NCBI RefSeq assembly: GCF_001546115.1
Contig: NZ_KQ955209.1
Coordinates: 255,311-319,310, forward strand
Origin: Paracoccus aminovorans
GTDB lineage: Bacteria; Pseudomonadota; Alphaproteobacteria; Rhodobacterales; Rhodobacteraceae
DNA: 64,000 nucleotides
Direction: 5' to 3'
Part shown: positions 16,150 through 25,633 of the stretch, one piece after another
How the letters are laid out: each line of letters opens with the position of its first letter
How positions within the stretch are numbered: the stretch's first letter is position 1
Program-made: the position numbers and the translations under genes
The notes under the pieces: model-generated
The model's database searches: none
What the model was told of the DNA's origin: nothing
What the model saw: only the letters and a program-made list of their open reading frames with translations

Positions 16150-16833
16150 TCACGGGGCCGTCAGCGCCGACAGGCTTTGGCGCTGGCCGCCCGTGTCGTC
16201 GAAGTTCCCCGGCGCGAGCCAATCCGCATGCGCCCGCGCCAAGCGCGGCCAGTCGCGGTCGATGATGGCAAACCAGGCGGTGTCGCGGTTGCGGCCTTTA
16301 TAGATCATGTGCTGGCGGAAGATGCCCTCGAAGCTGAAGCCATAGCGCAGGGCAGCGCGGCGCGACGGCGCGTTCAGCGCGTCGCATTTCCACTCGACCC
16401 GGCGATAGCCGACGCCGAAGGCCCAGCCGATCATCAGCGAAATCGCCTCGGTCGCGGCGGGGGTCTGCTGCATCGCCGGCGCGATCTCGATATGGCCGAT
16501 CTCGATCACGCCATTGCGCGGATCGATGCGCAGGAACGAGGCGAGCCCGCCCACCGTGCCGCTCGCCCGGTCGCGCAGGGCATAGAAGAACGGGTCGCGG
16601 CTTTCGGCCATGCCCGCCTGCCAGGTGCGATAGACCTCCAGGTCGGCGAAGGGGCCATAGCCGAGATAGTCCCAGACCCAATCCTGGCCCTGGTTGGCCG
16701 CGAACAGGTCCTCGGCATGGCGCGCCGGGTCCAGCCGTTCCAGGGTGACGAACCGGCCCTCGATCCGCTCCGGACCGGGGGCGGGCGGCGGGACGAAGCC
16801 GGTGACGACGGGGCCGGTCGGACGCTCTGCCAT
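16150..16833 (-). CDS. GNAT-family N-acetyltransferase (RimJ/RimL type)
   Basis: A 227-residue acetyltransferase with the order seen in RimJ/RimL proteins that modify protein N-termini or small amines: a lead segment FVTLERLDPARHAEDLF, a middle SGTVGGLASFLRIDPRNGVIEIGHIEI, and the acetyl-CoA part ATEAISLMIGWAFGVGYRRVEWKCDALN followed by SRRAALRYGFSFEGIFRQHMIYKGRNRDTAW, given as regions. The target is unknown. It lies 18 bases downstream of the next gene upstream on the minus strand (DUF1501), and may be co-transcribed. Confidence 0.88.
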   Translation of the reverse strand: MAERPTGPVVTGFVPPPAPGPERIEGRFVTLERLDPARHAEDLFAANQGQDWVWDYLGYGPFADLEVYRTWQAGMAESRDPFFYALRDRASGTVGGLASFLRIDPRNGVIEIGHIEIAPAMQQTPAATEAISLMIGWAFGVGYRRVEWKCDALNAPSRRAALRYGFSFEGIFRQHMIYKGRNRDTAWFAIIDRDWPRLARAHADWLAPGNFDDTGGQRQSLSALTAP

Positions 16834-16851
16834 GCTGCTCTCCCTGAAGGC

Positions 16852-18033
16852 TCAGGCGAGCATCTTCGGATCGCCGCCAAGGTCAAGCCCCGGAAACACC
16901 GCGCGCTCCAGCACCCCCGGTTCCAGCCCGAAGAGCCCGCGCATGGCCCAGGCGGCATAGGCGCGAATGTCGCGCAGGGGCATCAGGTCGCGGCCGGCGT
17001 AAAGCTGGCCCTCGCCCAGGCCCGGCCAGTCGCCATAGGCGCGGCCGCCCTTGATCGCGCCGCCGGCCATGATCAGTGCGCCGCCGGTGCCGTGGTCAGT
17101 GCCGCCCGAGCCGTTCTCGCGCACGGTGCGGCCGAATTCGGTCATGGCCAGCACGGTGGTGCGCTGCCAGTTCGCACCCAGGCCGTCGCGCAGCGCCAGG
17201 ATCGCGGCGGCGAGCCGGTCGAAGCCGCGCCCGATCACCGGCGCCTGATTGGCGTGGCTGTCCCAGCCCGGGATCGAGAAAGCGGCGATGCGGCTTTCCC
17301 CGTTCAGCCGGTTGGCGGCAAAGGCGGCCAGAGACTGCGCATCGCCGGTCGGGCCGGTGGTCTTTTCCATGGCCGGGCTCTCGGCGCCGATCTGCACCGC
17401 ATCGCGGGCGGCGTCGCGGAACAGCGGGTCGTCGTGATAGACATGCTCCAGCAGCAGCTGCGCCTGCGGCGACAGGCTCAGCGCGGCGCGCGGCGCCCAG
17501 GCCATATGCGCGGCCTCGCCTTCCAGGATCTTCATCTGCTCGATCCCGACCGCATAGGCGGTTTCCGAACTCGCACCCGGCACCGCCTGCAGCAGCCGGT
17601 TCAGCCAGCCGCCCAGCCGTCGGTCCACCGGCAGGTCGTTGCCGGTCCCGGCCTCCAGCACGTCCTGGCCGTCGAAATGGCTGCGCTTGTCGCGATAGGG
17701 GGTCGAGACGGCATGGGCAAAGGCCAGCTCGCCCTTTTGCCACAGGGGCAGCAGCGGCCCCAGTCGCGGGTGCAGGGCATAGAAGCCGTCGAGGTCCAGC
17801 GCCCCGGCATCGGGCCCCAGCGACAGGTCGCGGCGCAGCTTGCGCAGCATCGGGTCGCCATAGGGCTGGATCGCGTCCAGCCCGTCCATGGCGCCGCGCA
17901 GGATGATCACCACCAGCCGGTTGTCCGAGGGCAGCGCGGCAAAGGTCATGCTGTTCATCAGGGGATGCGCCGCGGCCGAGCAGCCGAGCAGCGCCGCGCT
18001 TTTCAGAAACAGCCTGCGGTCCAGTTGCAGCAT
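16852..18033 (-). CDS. DUF1501 secreted protein with Tat signal
   Basis: A 393-residue exported protein of the DUF1501 family, which resembles the alkaline-phosphatase superfamily. Residues 5-12 (DRRLFLKS) with the following hydrophobic stretch form a twin-arginine signal. Later motifs are VVIILRGAMDGLDAIQPYGDP, HFDGQDVLEAG, DSHANQA and MTEFGRTVRENGSGGTDHGTG, the last being the best family marker. Function is not established. Members are nearly always found with a DUF1800 gene, as here: the DUF1800 gene ends four bases upstream, so they form one unit. Confidence 0.9.
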   Translation of the reverse strand: MLQLDRRLFLKSAALLGCSAAAHPLMNSMTFAALPSDNRLVVIILRGAMDGLDAIQPYGDPMLRKLRRDLSLGPDAGALDLDGFYALHPRLGPLLPLWQKGELAFAHAVSTPYRDKRSHFDGQDVLEAGTGNDLPVDRRLGGWLNRLLQAVPGASSETAYAVGIEQMKILEGEAAHMAWAPRAALSLSPQAQLLLEHVYHDDPLFRDAARDAVQIGAESPAMEKTTGPTGDAQSLAAFAANRLNGESRIAAFSIPGWDSHANQAPVIGRGFDRLAAAILALRDGLGANWQRTTVLAMTEFGRTVRENGSGGTDHGTGGALIMAGGAIKGGRAYGDWPGLGEGQLYAGRDLMPLRDIRAYAAWAMRGLFGLEPGVLERAVFPGLDLGGDPKMLA

Positions 18034-18036
18034 CGC

Positions 18037-19404
18037 CTACCTCCGGTTGAAGTCGCTCGAGGCGAGGATCAGCACCACGCCCTCGGCCGCGCTTTCGGCC
18101 TTGGGCACCGCCCAGGAAAGCTGCTCGGATTGCGTGCCGCCGAAGGCCGAGACCAGCATCTCGCGCGGGTCGGGCAGTTCCGGCAGCAGCAGGCGCGGCA
18201 TGCGCAGCGCCCAGTTGATGCGCGCGGCCATGGTCTGCGGCGCGATCCAGGCCCCGGCCTCTTCGGGCCAGCCGTCCGGGCCTTTCGGCTGGTTCCAGGG
18301 CTGGCCCATCACCGGCAGGTGGTTCCAGACCGCGCGGCGGAACATCTGCTCGTCCAGCGCCGCGATCTGCTGTCCCGTCACCCCCAGCGCGCGCAACCCC
18401 GTCACCGTCAGGTCGAAGGGCTGGCGCACCTTGGCGCGCAGGTTCCGGGCCAGCGCCGGATGCGTCACCAGCACGCGATAGACCTGCGGCAGGTCGCCGT
18501 GGCTTTCGCGCCAGACATCGGCCATGGCCTGCACCAGATCCTGCGGCGGATTGTCCGAGACGAAATGCACCGCCAGCTTCCTCGAGACGTAAAGCGCGGT
18601 CTCGGGCCGGCGGGCGAGGTCGCGAAACGCGGCGCGGATGTCGTCGAGCCCGCCGCGCCGGTTGCCGCCATAGCTCTTGCCCAGCACCGTCTCGGCCCCC
18701 GGCTCGGCGAGCGCCGGCTTGAAGGTGAAGCCCTCGTCATGCGAAAAGCCCAGACCCGTCAGCAGTTCGGCCAGCTGGCGCACGTCCTTCTGGCTGTATT
18801 TGGCGCCGGCGCCCAGCGTATGCAGCTCCATCGCCTCGCGCGCCAGGTTCTCGTTCAGGCCGAAATGGCGGTCAGGCCGGCGCTTGACGAAGGGCGAGTT
18901 CGGCCCCCGGCTCGACACCTGGTCGAGATAGATCAGCATCATCGGATGCGTCTCGGCGGCGAAGAGCATGTCCTCGAAGCGGCCGTTCACATGCGGGCGG
19001 ATCGCCTCGTCCTGATAGGCCAGCCCAAGGCCGGTATTGACCTTGTTGATGGCGCGCGCGGTGAAATGGTCGCACCAGAACTGCACCAGCCTTTCGCCGA
19101 AGCCGATGGGGTCGTCCACGGCGCGGATCACCCGGCGGCGCAGGTCATCGACCTGCAGGGTGCCCAGCTGGCGATTGGCCGCGATCGACTCGGGCGGCTC
19201 GGGCCGGCCCTCGCGGCGGGCCTTGATCCCCTCGCGGAAGGTGCGGGCGATGCGGCTGGCCTCGGCGGTGGTCATGGCCTCGGGGCCCGGGCCGGCATTG
19301 GCGGGGCCAGTAAGCACCGCCGCCGCGTCGGCCGGCGGCGGCATCAGCGGCGACAGGCCGAAGCCCAGCCGGATCGCCGCCATCTCGGGAAAACCAATGC
19401 TCAT
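18037..19404 (-). CDS. DUF1800 family protein
   Basis: A 455-residue member of the DUF1800 family. Typical parts are a leading AAIRLGFGLSPLMPPP, LVQFWCDHFTARAINK, the signature NENLAREAMELHTLGAGAKYSQKDVRQLAELLTGLGF (a region around residues 200-236) and LYVSRKLAVHFVSDNPP. No obvious signal peptide is seen, although family members are often thought to act in the envelope with the DUF1501 partner. Function unknown. The start ATG is 19402-19404. Confidence 0.9.
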   Translation of the reverse strand: MSIGFPEMAAIRLGFGLSPLMPPPADAAAVLTGPANAGPGPEAMTTAEASRIARTFREGIKARREGRPEPPESIAANRQLGTLQVDDLRRRVIRAVDDPIGFGERLVQFWCDHFTARAINKVNTGLGLAYQDEAIRPHVNGRFEDMLFAAETHPMMLIYLDQVSSRGPNSPFVKRRPDRHFGLNENLAREAMELHTLGAGAKYSQKDVRQLAELLTGLGFSHDEGFTFKPALAEPGAETVLGKSYGGNRRGGLDDIRAAFRDLARRPETALYVSRKLAVHFVSDNPPQDLVQAMADVWRESHGDLPQVYRVLVTHPALARNLRAKVRQPFDLTVTGLRALGVTGQQIAALDEQMFRRAVWNHLPVMGQPWNQPKGPDGWPEEAGAWIAPQTMAARINWALRMPRLLLPELPDPREMLVSAFGGTQSEQLSWAVPKAESAAEGVVLILASSDFNRR

Positions 19405-19507
19405 GCGTGCCTTCCATCGCCGGGGATCGCGCGTCCCCGAAGGGGTTATGGCACGGTCGGCGGCAAAGGTCAGTTCACGCTTTCTTCAAGTGCCGCAATG
19501 CGGCAAA

Positions 19508-19528
19508 GGCCCGCGCATGGCGCGGGCC
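19508..19528 (-). terminator. hairpin terminator after aspS
   Basis: A perfect 9-bp stem (GGCCCGCGC / GCGCGGGCC) with a 3-base loop begins seven bases past the aspS stop. On the minus strand it is followed by TTTGCCGC, a short T run, so it is a modest intrinsic terminator. Confidence 0.65.
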
Positions 19529-19535
19529 GCAGCCG

Positions 19536-21311
19536 TCATTCCTTCGGCAGCACGCGCAGCCGCAATTCGCGCAGCTGCTCGTTCGTGGGCTCGCTGGGCG
19601 CGCCCATCATCAGGTCCTCGGCGCGCTGGTTCATCGGGAACATGATGACCTCGCGGATGTTCTGCTCATCCGCCAGCAGCATGACGATGCGGTCGATGCC
19701 GGCCGCGCAGCCGCCGTGCGGCGGCGCGCCATAGCGGAAGGCCTTGACCATGCCGCCAAAGCGCTTTTCCACCTCGTCATGGCCATAGCCGGCCAGTTCG
19801 AAGGCCTTGAACATGATCTCGGGCTTGTGGTTCCTGATCGCGCCCGAGATCAGCTCGTAGCCATTGCAGGCCAGGTCATACTGATAGCCCTTGACCGCCA
19901 GCGGGTCGCCCGACAGCGCCTCGAGCCCGCCCTGCGGCATCGAGAACGGGTTGTGCGAGAAGTCGATCTTGCCGTCGTCGCCCTTTTCATACATCGGGAA
20001 ATCGACGATCCAGGCGAATTTGAACTGGTGCTCGTCGGTCAGGCCCAGCTCGCGGCCGATCTCGTTGCGGGCCCGGCCGGCGACGGCCTCGAAGGCCTCG
20101 GGCTTGCCGCCCAGGAAGAAGGCGGCGTCGCCCTCGCCCAGACCCAATTGCAGGCGGATCGCCTCGGTCTTTTCCGGGCCGAGCGCCTTGGCGATGGGAC
20201 CGGCAGCCTCGGTCGAGCCGTCCTCAGCCTTGCGCCAGAAGATATAGCCCATGCCCGGCAGGCCCTGCTGTTGCGCAAAGGCGTTCATGCGGTCGGCGAA
20301 CTTGCGCGAGCCGCCGGTGGGCGCGGGAATGGCGCGGACCTCGGTGCCGTCCTGTTCCAGGAGTTTCGCGAAGATCGCGAAGCCCGAGCCGCGGAAATGG
20401 TCGCTGACCACCTGCATCTCGATCGGGTTGCGCAGGTCGGGCTTGTCGCTGCCGTATTTCAGCATCGCCTCGGCATAGGGGATGCGCGGCCAGTCGGCAT
20501 CGACCGGGCGGCCGCCGCCGAATTCCTCGAACAGGCCCTGGATCACCGGCTGGATGGCGGCGAACACATCCTCCTGCTCGACGAAGGACATTTCAAGGTC
20601 GAGCTGGTAGAAGTCGGTGGGCGAGCGGTCGGCGCGAGGGTCCTCGTCGCGGAAGCAGGGCGCGATCTGGAAATACTTGTCGAAGCCCGCGACCATGATC
20701 AGCTGCTTGAACTGCTGCGGCGCCTGCGGCAGGGCATAGAACTTGCCCGGATGCAGCCGCGAGGGCACCAGGAAGTCGCGCGCACCCTCGGGGCTGGACG
20801 CGGTGATGATCGGGGTCTGGAATTCGGTAAAACCCTGGTCCCACATCCGGTTGCGGATCGAGCGGACCACCTGGCTGCGCAGCATGATGTTGTTATGCAG
20901 CGACTCGCGGCGCAGGTCGAGGAAGCGATAGGCGAGGCGGGTTTCCTCGGGATAGTCCTGGTCGCCGAAGACCGGCAGCGGCAGGTCGTCCGAGGGGCCG
21001 AGGATCTCGACATCGGTGGCATAGACCTCGATCGCGCCGGTGGGCAGCTTGGGGTTCACCAGGCTCGCGTCGCGCAGCTTGACCTTGCCGTCGATGCGGA
21101 TCACCGTCTCGGCGCGCAGCTTTTCCAGGGCGACAAAGGCCGGGCTGTCGCTGTCGGCGATGACCTGGGTGATGCCGTAATGGTCGCGCAGGTCGATGAA
21201 CAGCACGCCGCCATGATCTCGGACCCGGTGGACCCAGCCCGACAGGCGGATGGTTTCACCGGCATTGGCGGCCGTCAGCTGGCCGCAGGTGTGGCTGCGA
21301 TAGGCGCTCAT
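19536..21311 (-). CDS. aspS: aspartyl-tRNA synthetase
   Basis: A 591-residue bacterial-type class II synthetase that charges tRNA(Asp), and possibly tRNA(Asn). The N-terminal OB-fold anticodon domain is seen in [26 protein letters not shown]. Motif 2 is in [18 protein letters not shown], the bacterial insertion domain lies near residues 290-420, and motif 3 is [23 protein letters not shown] (final region). Length is normal. The start ATG at 21309-21311 fits [12 protein letters not shown], the conserved beginning. A hairpin terminator follows. Confidence 0.97.
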   Translation of the reverse strand: MSAYRSHTCGQLTAANAGETIRLSGWVHRVRDHGGVLFIDLRDHYGITQVIADSDSPAFVALEKLRAETVIRIDGKVKLRDASLVNPKLPTGAIEVYATDVEILGPSDDLPLPVFGDQDYPEETRLAYRFLDLRRESLHNNIMLRSQVVRSIRNRMWDQGFTEFQTPIITASSPEGARDFLVPSRLHPGKFYALPQAPQQFKQLIMVAGFDKYFQIAPCFRDEDPRADRSPTDFYQLDLEMSFVEQEDVFAAIQPVIQGLFEEFGGGRPVDADWPRIPYAEAMLKYGSDKPDLRNPIEMQVVSDHFRGSGFAIFAKLLEQDGTEVRAIPAPTGGSRKFADRMNAFAQQQGLPGMGYIFWRKAEDGSTEAAGPIAKALGPEKTEAIRLQLGLGEGDAAFFLGGKPEAFEAVAGRARNEIGRELGLTDEHQFKFAWIVDFPMYEKGDDGKIDFSHNPFSMPQGGLEALSGDPLAVKGYQYDLACNGYELISGAIRNHKPEIMFKAFELAGYGHDEVEKRFGGMVKAFRYGAPPHGGCAAGIDRIVMLLADEQNIREVIMFPMNQRAEDLMMGAPSEPTNEQLRELRLRVLPKE

Positions 21312-21372
21312 CGATTTTCCCCTTGCGTATTCGGTCACGCATGAACCGCCTGCGCCGGGGGAAGTCAAGCGA

Positions 21373-22029
21373 TCAGAACGGCCGTACCACGTTGCCGGAA
21401 TAGAAATAGACCCCCATGCCGACGGTGAACAGCGCGTTCCCGGCCACGGCATGCAGGGCCCAGGCCGCCGGAAAGCCGAACTTCAGATAGGCGCGGGCGA
21501 AGAACCAGCCGCCGACCAGCGTCAGCGCCGCGACGATCCAGGACCAGTACATCAGATGCGCAAAGGAAAACACCGCCGCGTTCAGCGCGATGGCCGCCTG
21601 CCCGCGCGGCAGGATGGCGCCGTAGCGGTGAAAGAACAGCGGCCGGAAGATCAGCTCTTGCGGCAGGGCGGACAGGATCGGGTAGAAGCTCCAGATCACC
21701 AGCAGGAACTCGGGCCGCTGCCGCGCCATGCTGAAGATGGCGCCGGGGCGCGAGAACCACAGGATCGCGGCGCCCAGCGCGGTGGTGATCAGGATCATGC
21801 CCAGGATTTCCAGCCAGGGCAGCCGGCCCCAGCCATAGACCAGCCCGCGCCAGTCGAAGCCGCCGGTGAACCACAGAAGCGCCAGCCCCGCCAGGCTGAA
21901 CAGGGCCAGCGCCTCGAACAGCATATGCCCGGGCATGAACAGCGCAATGGCCAGCGGCGCCCCGATATAGAGCGCCGCGAACTCGGCCCGGAGCAGGGCG
22001 CGGTTTACTGAAGCCGCCGGTTCAGCCAT
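21373..22029 (-). CDS. CPBP-family intramembrane metalloprotease
   Basis: A 218-residue membrane protein with about six to seven helices. The CPBP (Abi/CAAX-like) motifs are present: [14 protein letters not shown], where the usual paired glutamates read QE, and [14 protein letters not shown] with the metal-binding histidine; a third, [13 protein letters not shown], supplies another His/Asn. The change from EE to QE could weaken catalysis. Substrate unknown. The start ATG (22027-22029) lies inside the end of the upstream lysozyme gene; a GTG nine bases earlier is also possible. The overlap suggests co-transcription with the lysozyme gene. Confidence 0.85.
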   Translation of the reverse strand: MAEPAASVNRALLRAEFAALYIGAPLAIALFMPGHMLFEALALFSLAGLALLWFTGGFDWRGLVYGWGRLPWLEILGMILITTALGAAILWFSRPGAIFSMARQRPEFLLVIWSFYPILSALPQELIFRPLFFHRYGAILPRGQAAIALNAAVFSFAHLMYWSWIVAALTLVGGWFFARAYLKFGFPAAWALHAVAGNALFTVGMGVYFYSGNVVRPF

Positions 22030-22790
22030 GCCCGCCACTGGGCGGGAGAACCCGCAAACACGTTCAGGTCCACGTTACCGCCGACGCCCGGCACCACGCC
22101 GGTCCCGGTATATTGCCAGAAGCTGTAGGGCTGGCCGGGGTAGACGATGCGCGGGTGACCCGCGACCGAGCGCAGCCAGAATTCCTCGGGCCAGCGCGAC
22201 AGGTTGTTGTCGCGGTAGAAGTCCACCGTGGTATAGATGATCGGGCGCTGGCCGTAGTATTGGTGCAGGATGTCCTTGAAGATCTTGGCTTCCCGCAGCA
22301 CCTCGTCGGCCGGCGGCCGGCGCGGGCAGGTTTTCGAGGGCGTCCATTCCAGGTCCACCACCGGCGGCATGGCGCCGCGTTCGCGCGGCACGTTCTGGAT
22401 GAACCAGGCCGCCTGCTGCGTGCCCGAGCGGCAGAAGTAGAAATAGTGATAGGCGCCGCGCGGGATACGGGCCTGCGCCGCCTCGGCCCAGTAGCGGCGG
22501 AAGTTCGGGTCGACCCAGTCGCCGCCCTCGGTCGCCTTGATGAAGGCGAAGCTGATGCCGGATCCGCGCACCGTGCCCCAGTCGATATTCCCCTGATAGC
22601 GAGAGATATCAATGCCATGCACCGGATGGTCATAGGGATGGCCGCCGACCCAGGCATGGGGGGCGCTGTCGCCGAACTTCGGTCCCAGCCCCTGTCCCGC
22701 CATCACCGCGCGGCTTTGCGACGGGCCGCGCCCGCAGGCCGCCACGGCGACCAGCAACAAGACCGTCAATATCCTGCCGAGAATTCTCAT
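22005..22790 (-). CDS. GH25 lysozyme (peptidoglycan muramidase) lipoprotein
   Basis: A 261-residue secreted muramidase. Residues 1 to about 20 are a lipoprotein signal (LLLVAVAAC). The GH25 fold is clear: HGIDISRYQGNIDW with the first catalytic Asp, FAFIKATEGGDWVDP, the DxE motif in PPVVDLEW, IIYTTVDFY and FWQYTGTG. It should act on the cell's own wall from the periplasm, for remodelling. The start at ATG 22788-22790 follows AGAGGGCAAG. Its end overlaps the CPBP gene start by 25 bases. Confidence 0.93.
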   Translation of the reverse strand: MRILGRILTVLLLVAVAACGRGPSQSRAVMAGQGLGPKFGDSAPHAWVGGHPYDHPVHGIDISRYQGNIDWGTVRGSGISFAFIKATEGGDWVDPNFRRYWAEAAQARIPRGAYHYFYFCRSGTQQAAWFIQNVPRERGAMPPVVDLEWTPSKTCPRRPPADEVLREAKIFKDILHQYYGQRPIIYTTVDFYRDNNLSRWPEEFWLRSVAGHPRIVYPGQPYSFWQYTGTGVVPGVGGNVDLNVFAGSPAQWRAWLNRRLQ

Positions 22791-23164
22791 CTTGCCCTCT
22801 GCCCCATGCGCCTGTCCTCGGCGCTTTCGCCCCTTATCGCAAAGGTGGGGCGCCATGTCACGATGGCGTGACGCTCACGAGTTTGTGCGGCGTGCGGGGT
22901 CGGCAGGGCGCGGCCGGCAAGCCGCTGGAAAGGTGCGGATTTCGGCTGTGACACGGGTGCAGCGGGCGTACACCGCGCGTGCACAGGCCGTACACCGGCT
23001 GCGCGCCGCGGGGGTGAGGGTTACCGCTGACAGCCTGTCCCTGTCGAAAGCGCCGGCGGCACCTCTGTCCGGGTGTGGGACGAGAATGACTGGTCCGGCG
23101 ACAGCCCTTGCGGAAATCGGCCGGTTCGGCAAGATGCTCGCATAACGATCACCGGGTTTTCGCC
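22791..23164. other. 374-bp gap with an 11-bp iteron array
   Basis: No gene was found between the divergent lysozyme and envelope-system genes. The only clear structure is the iteron array at 22957-22995, described separately. The sequence on either side is not obviously low-GC or repetitive. Confidence 0.5.
22957..22995. repeat. 11-bp iteron array, copy 1 (GTGYAC-type hexamers)
   Basis: Four hexamers start at exactly 11-bp steps: GTGCAG (22957), GTACAC (22968), GTGCAC (22979) and GTACAC (22990). Read on the minus strand each unit is GTGTACG plus four G/C-rich bases, and the array runs into TGTCACAG. The same design recurs at 49854-49881. Confidence 0.75.
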
Positions 23165-23953
23165 TTGCTAACCAGAATCTTGGCCGCGCCGCTTGCGGTC
23201 TTCATCATGGCCTGCAGTCTCTATCTGTGGCGCGAGATCTACCGCGACAGCGACTGGGCGCTGGCCTGCCTGTTGCCGCTGGGCGTGTTGTTGCTGGTGG
23301 CGCAAATCGCCATCCTGCGGGAAGACTACCGGGCGCGGATGCTGCTGACGCTGCGGCCCGGCTCGCGGCTGACCCGGATCCTGACCGGGCGGCTGAGTTC
23401 GCTGGCGGGCGCCGTGGGCTTTATCGCGCTGTCGCTGCCGGTTATGGCGTGGCAGGCGCTGAACCTGACCCTGCCCGAGACCGGGCTGGTGATTGCGGTC
23501 TGCGTGATCTCGGGCTGGGTGTTTCTGCTGATCGAGAACCGGCTGGCGCGATCCTTCAACCATCCGTTCGGGCGCGCCTACTCGATGCGGCTGTCGAGCT
23601 GGCTTTGCGCGGCGCTCGCCTGTCCGGTGATCGTGTGGCTTTCCTGGAAATTCACCACATACCCCGATGAGTTCCTGCGGGCAGGTTTTGGCGAAGCTAT
23701 GCAGCTTGGCATGGATGCGCTGCCCGAGCGTCGGGGCGTTCTGGCCGAAATCATGGCACTGCCTTATGCCCTGCAAGGCGCCAAGATCTGGTTCATCGTC
23801 CAGCATCGGGAACACGGCTGGCTGACCCTGTGGCCAAGCCTCGACGCCGCTCTGTTCGGCTTCGTCGCGACCCGCGCCAGCATCCTGCTGACCGACCTCA
23901 CCGAGCACCTGCTGCTGGCGCATCCCCCTGCTTCGACCGGAGAAACCGCGTGA
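23165..23953 (+). CDS. unrecognised polytopic membrane protein, first gene of a two-gene envelope unit
   Basis: About 262 residues from TTG 23165; an ATG at 23108 would add 19 unconvincing residues, and no good ribosome site marks either. Some five membrane helices are visible: LAAPLAVFIMACSLYLW, ALACLLPLGVLLLVAQIAIL, LAGAVGFIALSLPVMAW, GLVIAVCVISGWVFLLI and LCAALACPVIVWLSW. The C-terminal 90 residues are more polar (HREHGWLTLWPSLDAALFGF). The stop overlaps the GTG start of the next gene (GTGA), so the products are made together and probably interact. No family was recognised. The body has more A/T than neighbouring housekeeping genes, hinting at acquisition. Confidence 0.75.
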   Translation: MLTRILAAPLAVFIMACSLYLWREIYRDSDWALACLLPLGVLLLVAQIAILREDYRARMLLTLRPGSRLTRILTGRLSSLAGAVGFIALSLPVMAWQALNLTLPETGLVIAVCVISGWVFLLIENRLARSFNHPFGRAYSMRLSSWLCAALACPVIVWLSWKFTTYPDEFLRAGFGEAMQLGMDALPERRGVLAEIMALPYALQGAKIWFIVQHREHGWLTLWPSLDAALFGFVATRASILLTDLTEHLLLAHPPASTGETA

Positions 23954-25629
23954 CCGGCACCCCCGAGGGACAGAAACCGGCGCCGCAGCGCCGCCGGCAT
24001 GGCCGAGGCGTCAGCTTCTTCTTCTGGCTGACCATCGGGGTGCTGGTCATCGGCACCGGCGCCCTGGCGGTGCTTGGCGCGATGCGGCAACCTGATCCCG
24101 CCGCCGCGCCAGTCGCGGTGCCGGAAAACAGTCAGGCGAGCAAACGCACCCGGTTCGAGGAGATGCTCGCCGTATTGCCGCAGAAAGTCCGGGAAGAGAT
24201 CCAGAAACACCTTGATGAGGCGCTGGACCGCATCTTTCAGCCAGCCTTTGACGGTATTCCTCGCTATGCCAAATTTCACTATTCGCTGCGCGGTGAGTAT
24301 AGCGAGCTTCTTGGCGCGGCCCTGCCGAAATCCGAAACCGCCTTGCAACAGTATGTGTTCAACGGAATGGACCAGCGCCTGAAAGACGAGACGGCGAAGC
24401 TCAATCAGAAGTTCGGAGATCTCTACATACGGCAGCTTCAGGATGTCGTCGCCAAGATTGAGAACGGCAAGCAGGATCCCGGTTTCGACCATATCGTGCA
24501 GACTATCAAAACCGACCTGATGCAACGCGTCAGCGTGACCGCACCGGTGGCCTCGGCGGCATCGACCGTTGCGGCGTTGGCCGCCACCAAGGTGGCGTCC
24601 AAGACCGTGGCCAAGAAACTGGGTGCGACCATCGCCAAGAAGGTGGCTGCAAAGGGCACGACCAAGGTCGGTGGTGTCCTGACCGGCGCTGGCTCGGGTG
24701 CGGCCGCATGTTCCTGGAGCGGGCCGATCGCGGCGGCCTGCGGCGCCGGCGGTGCGGTGATCGCCTGGGTGGCCATCGACAAGGCGATCATCGAACTGGA
24801 CGAATATTTCAACCGGGAAGAGTTCGAGGACGAGTTGCGCGCGGATATCGTGGAACAGAAGCAGGCCGTCCGTGCGGCTCTTGAGAAAGCACTGACGGAT
24901 AAAAGCAAGGAAATGGAGGGGCAGGGCAAGCGTGTCGCGCACGGCAAATTCACCGCATATGAGCTTACGCAAGGCGGCTCGGCCGCGATGTGCGAAAAGG
25001 CAAAGGAACTGCTGGACCGATATGACGCGCTCCGCAGCAATGCCGCGCTGCGGCAGGGCACGGCGGTCAACGATCTGCGCGATGAGGTCGAAGGTCTGCA
25101 GACCCTTCCCGCGCTGAAGGAGATCGCCAACGAAATGCTGCCGGTGCTGACGAACGAAGCCGCCACCGTGGAGCTTTACGGCATGGGAATCAGTGGCTAT
25201 CTGCCCCCGGATCTGCGCGAAAACCGCGACCTGTCCGGGACCGCGACGGTGAACGATGTCGCGAGGGAGATCGAGCGCTTCGAGGCCAGCGAGGACGTGG
25301 CATTTCGCGCGCCGGTGCGCGTCTCGGGGCAGGGGCTGCGTCCGGGCGAGATGCTGCGCGTGAAGCTGACGCTGGAGCAGCATCGCCGATTTTTCTCCAA
25401 CCGCCATTTTGCCGGCGAAACCGAGCTTCCGGTCGATGATCTGATCGCGGATATGGGGCCAGAAAGCGACACCCCGCATCAGGTCTCGCGCAATATGGCG
25501 CTTGCGCTGGACGAAGACGGTGATGGAAAGGCCGAGCCGGGCGCGCCCTGGAACGAGATCGAAGTGTGGCTGGCGTTGCGTGCGCAGAGCCTGCCCCCGA
25601 TCACCTCCAAGGGCTGTCCCGCGCCCTGA
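23950..25629 (+). CDS. unrecognised membrane-anchored periplasmic protein with amphipathic and glycine-rich core
   Basis: A 559-residue protein starting at GTG in a GTGA overlap. A basic N-terminus (RRRHGRG) and one helix (FFFWLTIGVLVIGTGALAVL) would anchor it facing the periplasm. Residues of about 75-175 are helical and charged. Around 175-255 comes an Ala/Lys-rich amphipathic stretch (KTVAKKLGATIAKKVAAKGT), then a Gly/Ala-rich hydrophobic hairpin (GAGSGAAACSWSGP, AACGAGGAVIAWVAID), which resembles pore-forming or apolipoprotein-L-like segments. A second helical part follows, then a beta-like end with an EF-hand-like loop, DEDGDGKAEPG. No family recognised; a membrane-acting role is inference. 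Confidence 0.78.
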   Translation: MTGTPEGQKPAPQRRRHGRGVSFFFWLTIGVLVIGTGALAVLGAMRQPDPAAAPVAVPENSQASKRTRFEEMLAVLPQKVREEIQKHLDEALDRIFQPAFDGIPRYAKFHYSLRGEYSELLGAALPKSETALQQYVFNGMDQRLKDETAKLNQKFGDLYIRQLQDVVAKIENGKQDPGFDHIVQTIKTDLMQRVSVTAPVASAASTVAALAATKVASKTVAKKLGATIAKKVAAKGTTKVGGVLTGAGSGAAACSWSGPIAAACGAGGAVIAWVAIDKAIIELDEYFNREEFEDELRADIVEQKQAVRAALEKALTDKSKEMEGQGKRVAHGKFTAYELTQGGSAAMCEKAKELLDRYDALRSNAALRQGTAVNDLRDEVEGLQTLPALKEIANEMLPVLTNEAATVELYGMGISGYLPPDLRENRDLSGTATVNDVAREIERFEASEDVAFRAPVRVSGQGLRPGEMLRVKLTLEQHRRFFSNRHFAGETELPVDDLIADMGPESDTPHQVSRNMALALDEDGDGKAEPGAPWNEIEVWLALRAQSLPPITSKGCPAP

Positions 25630-25633
25630 TGGC

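Noticed and set aside
16177..19734. A very long open frame on the plus strand across the DUF1501 and DUF1800 genes
   Set aside because: It mirrors real minus-strand genes, has no family-like motifs and is rich in Arg, His, Gln and Gly, as expected for an antisense frame in GC-rich DNA.
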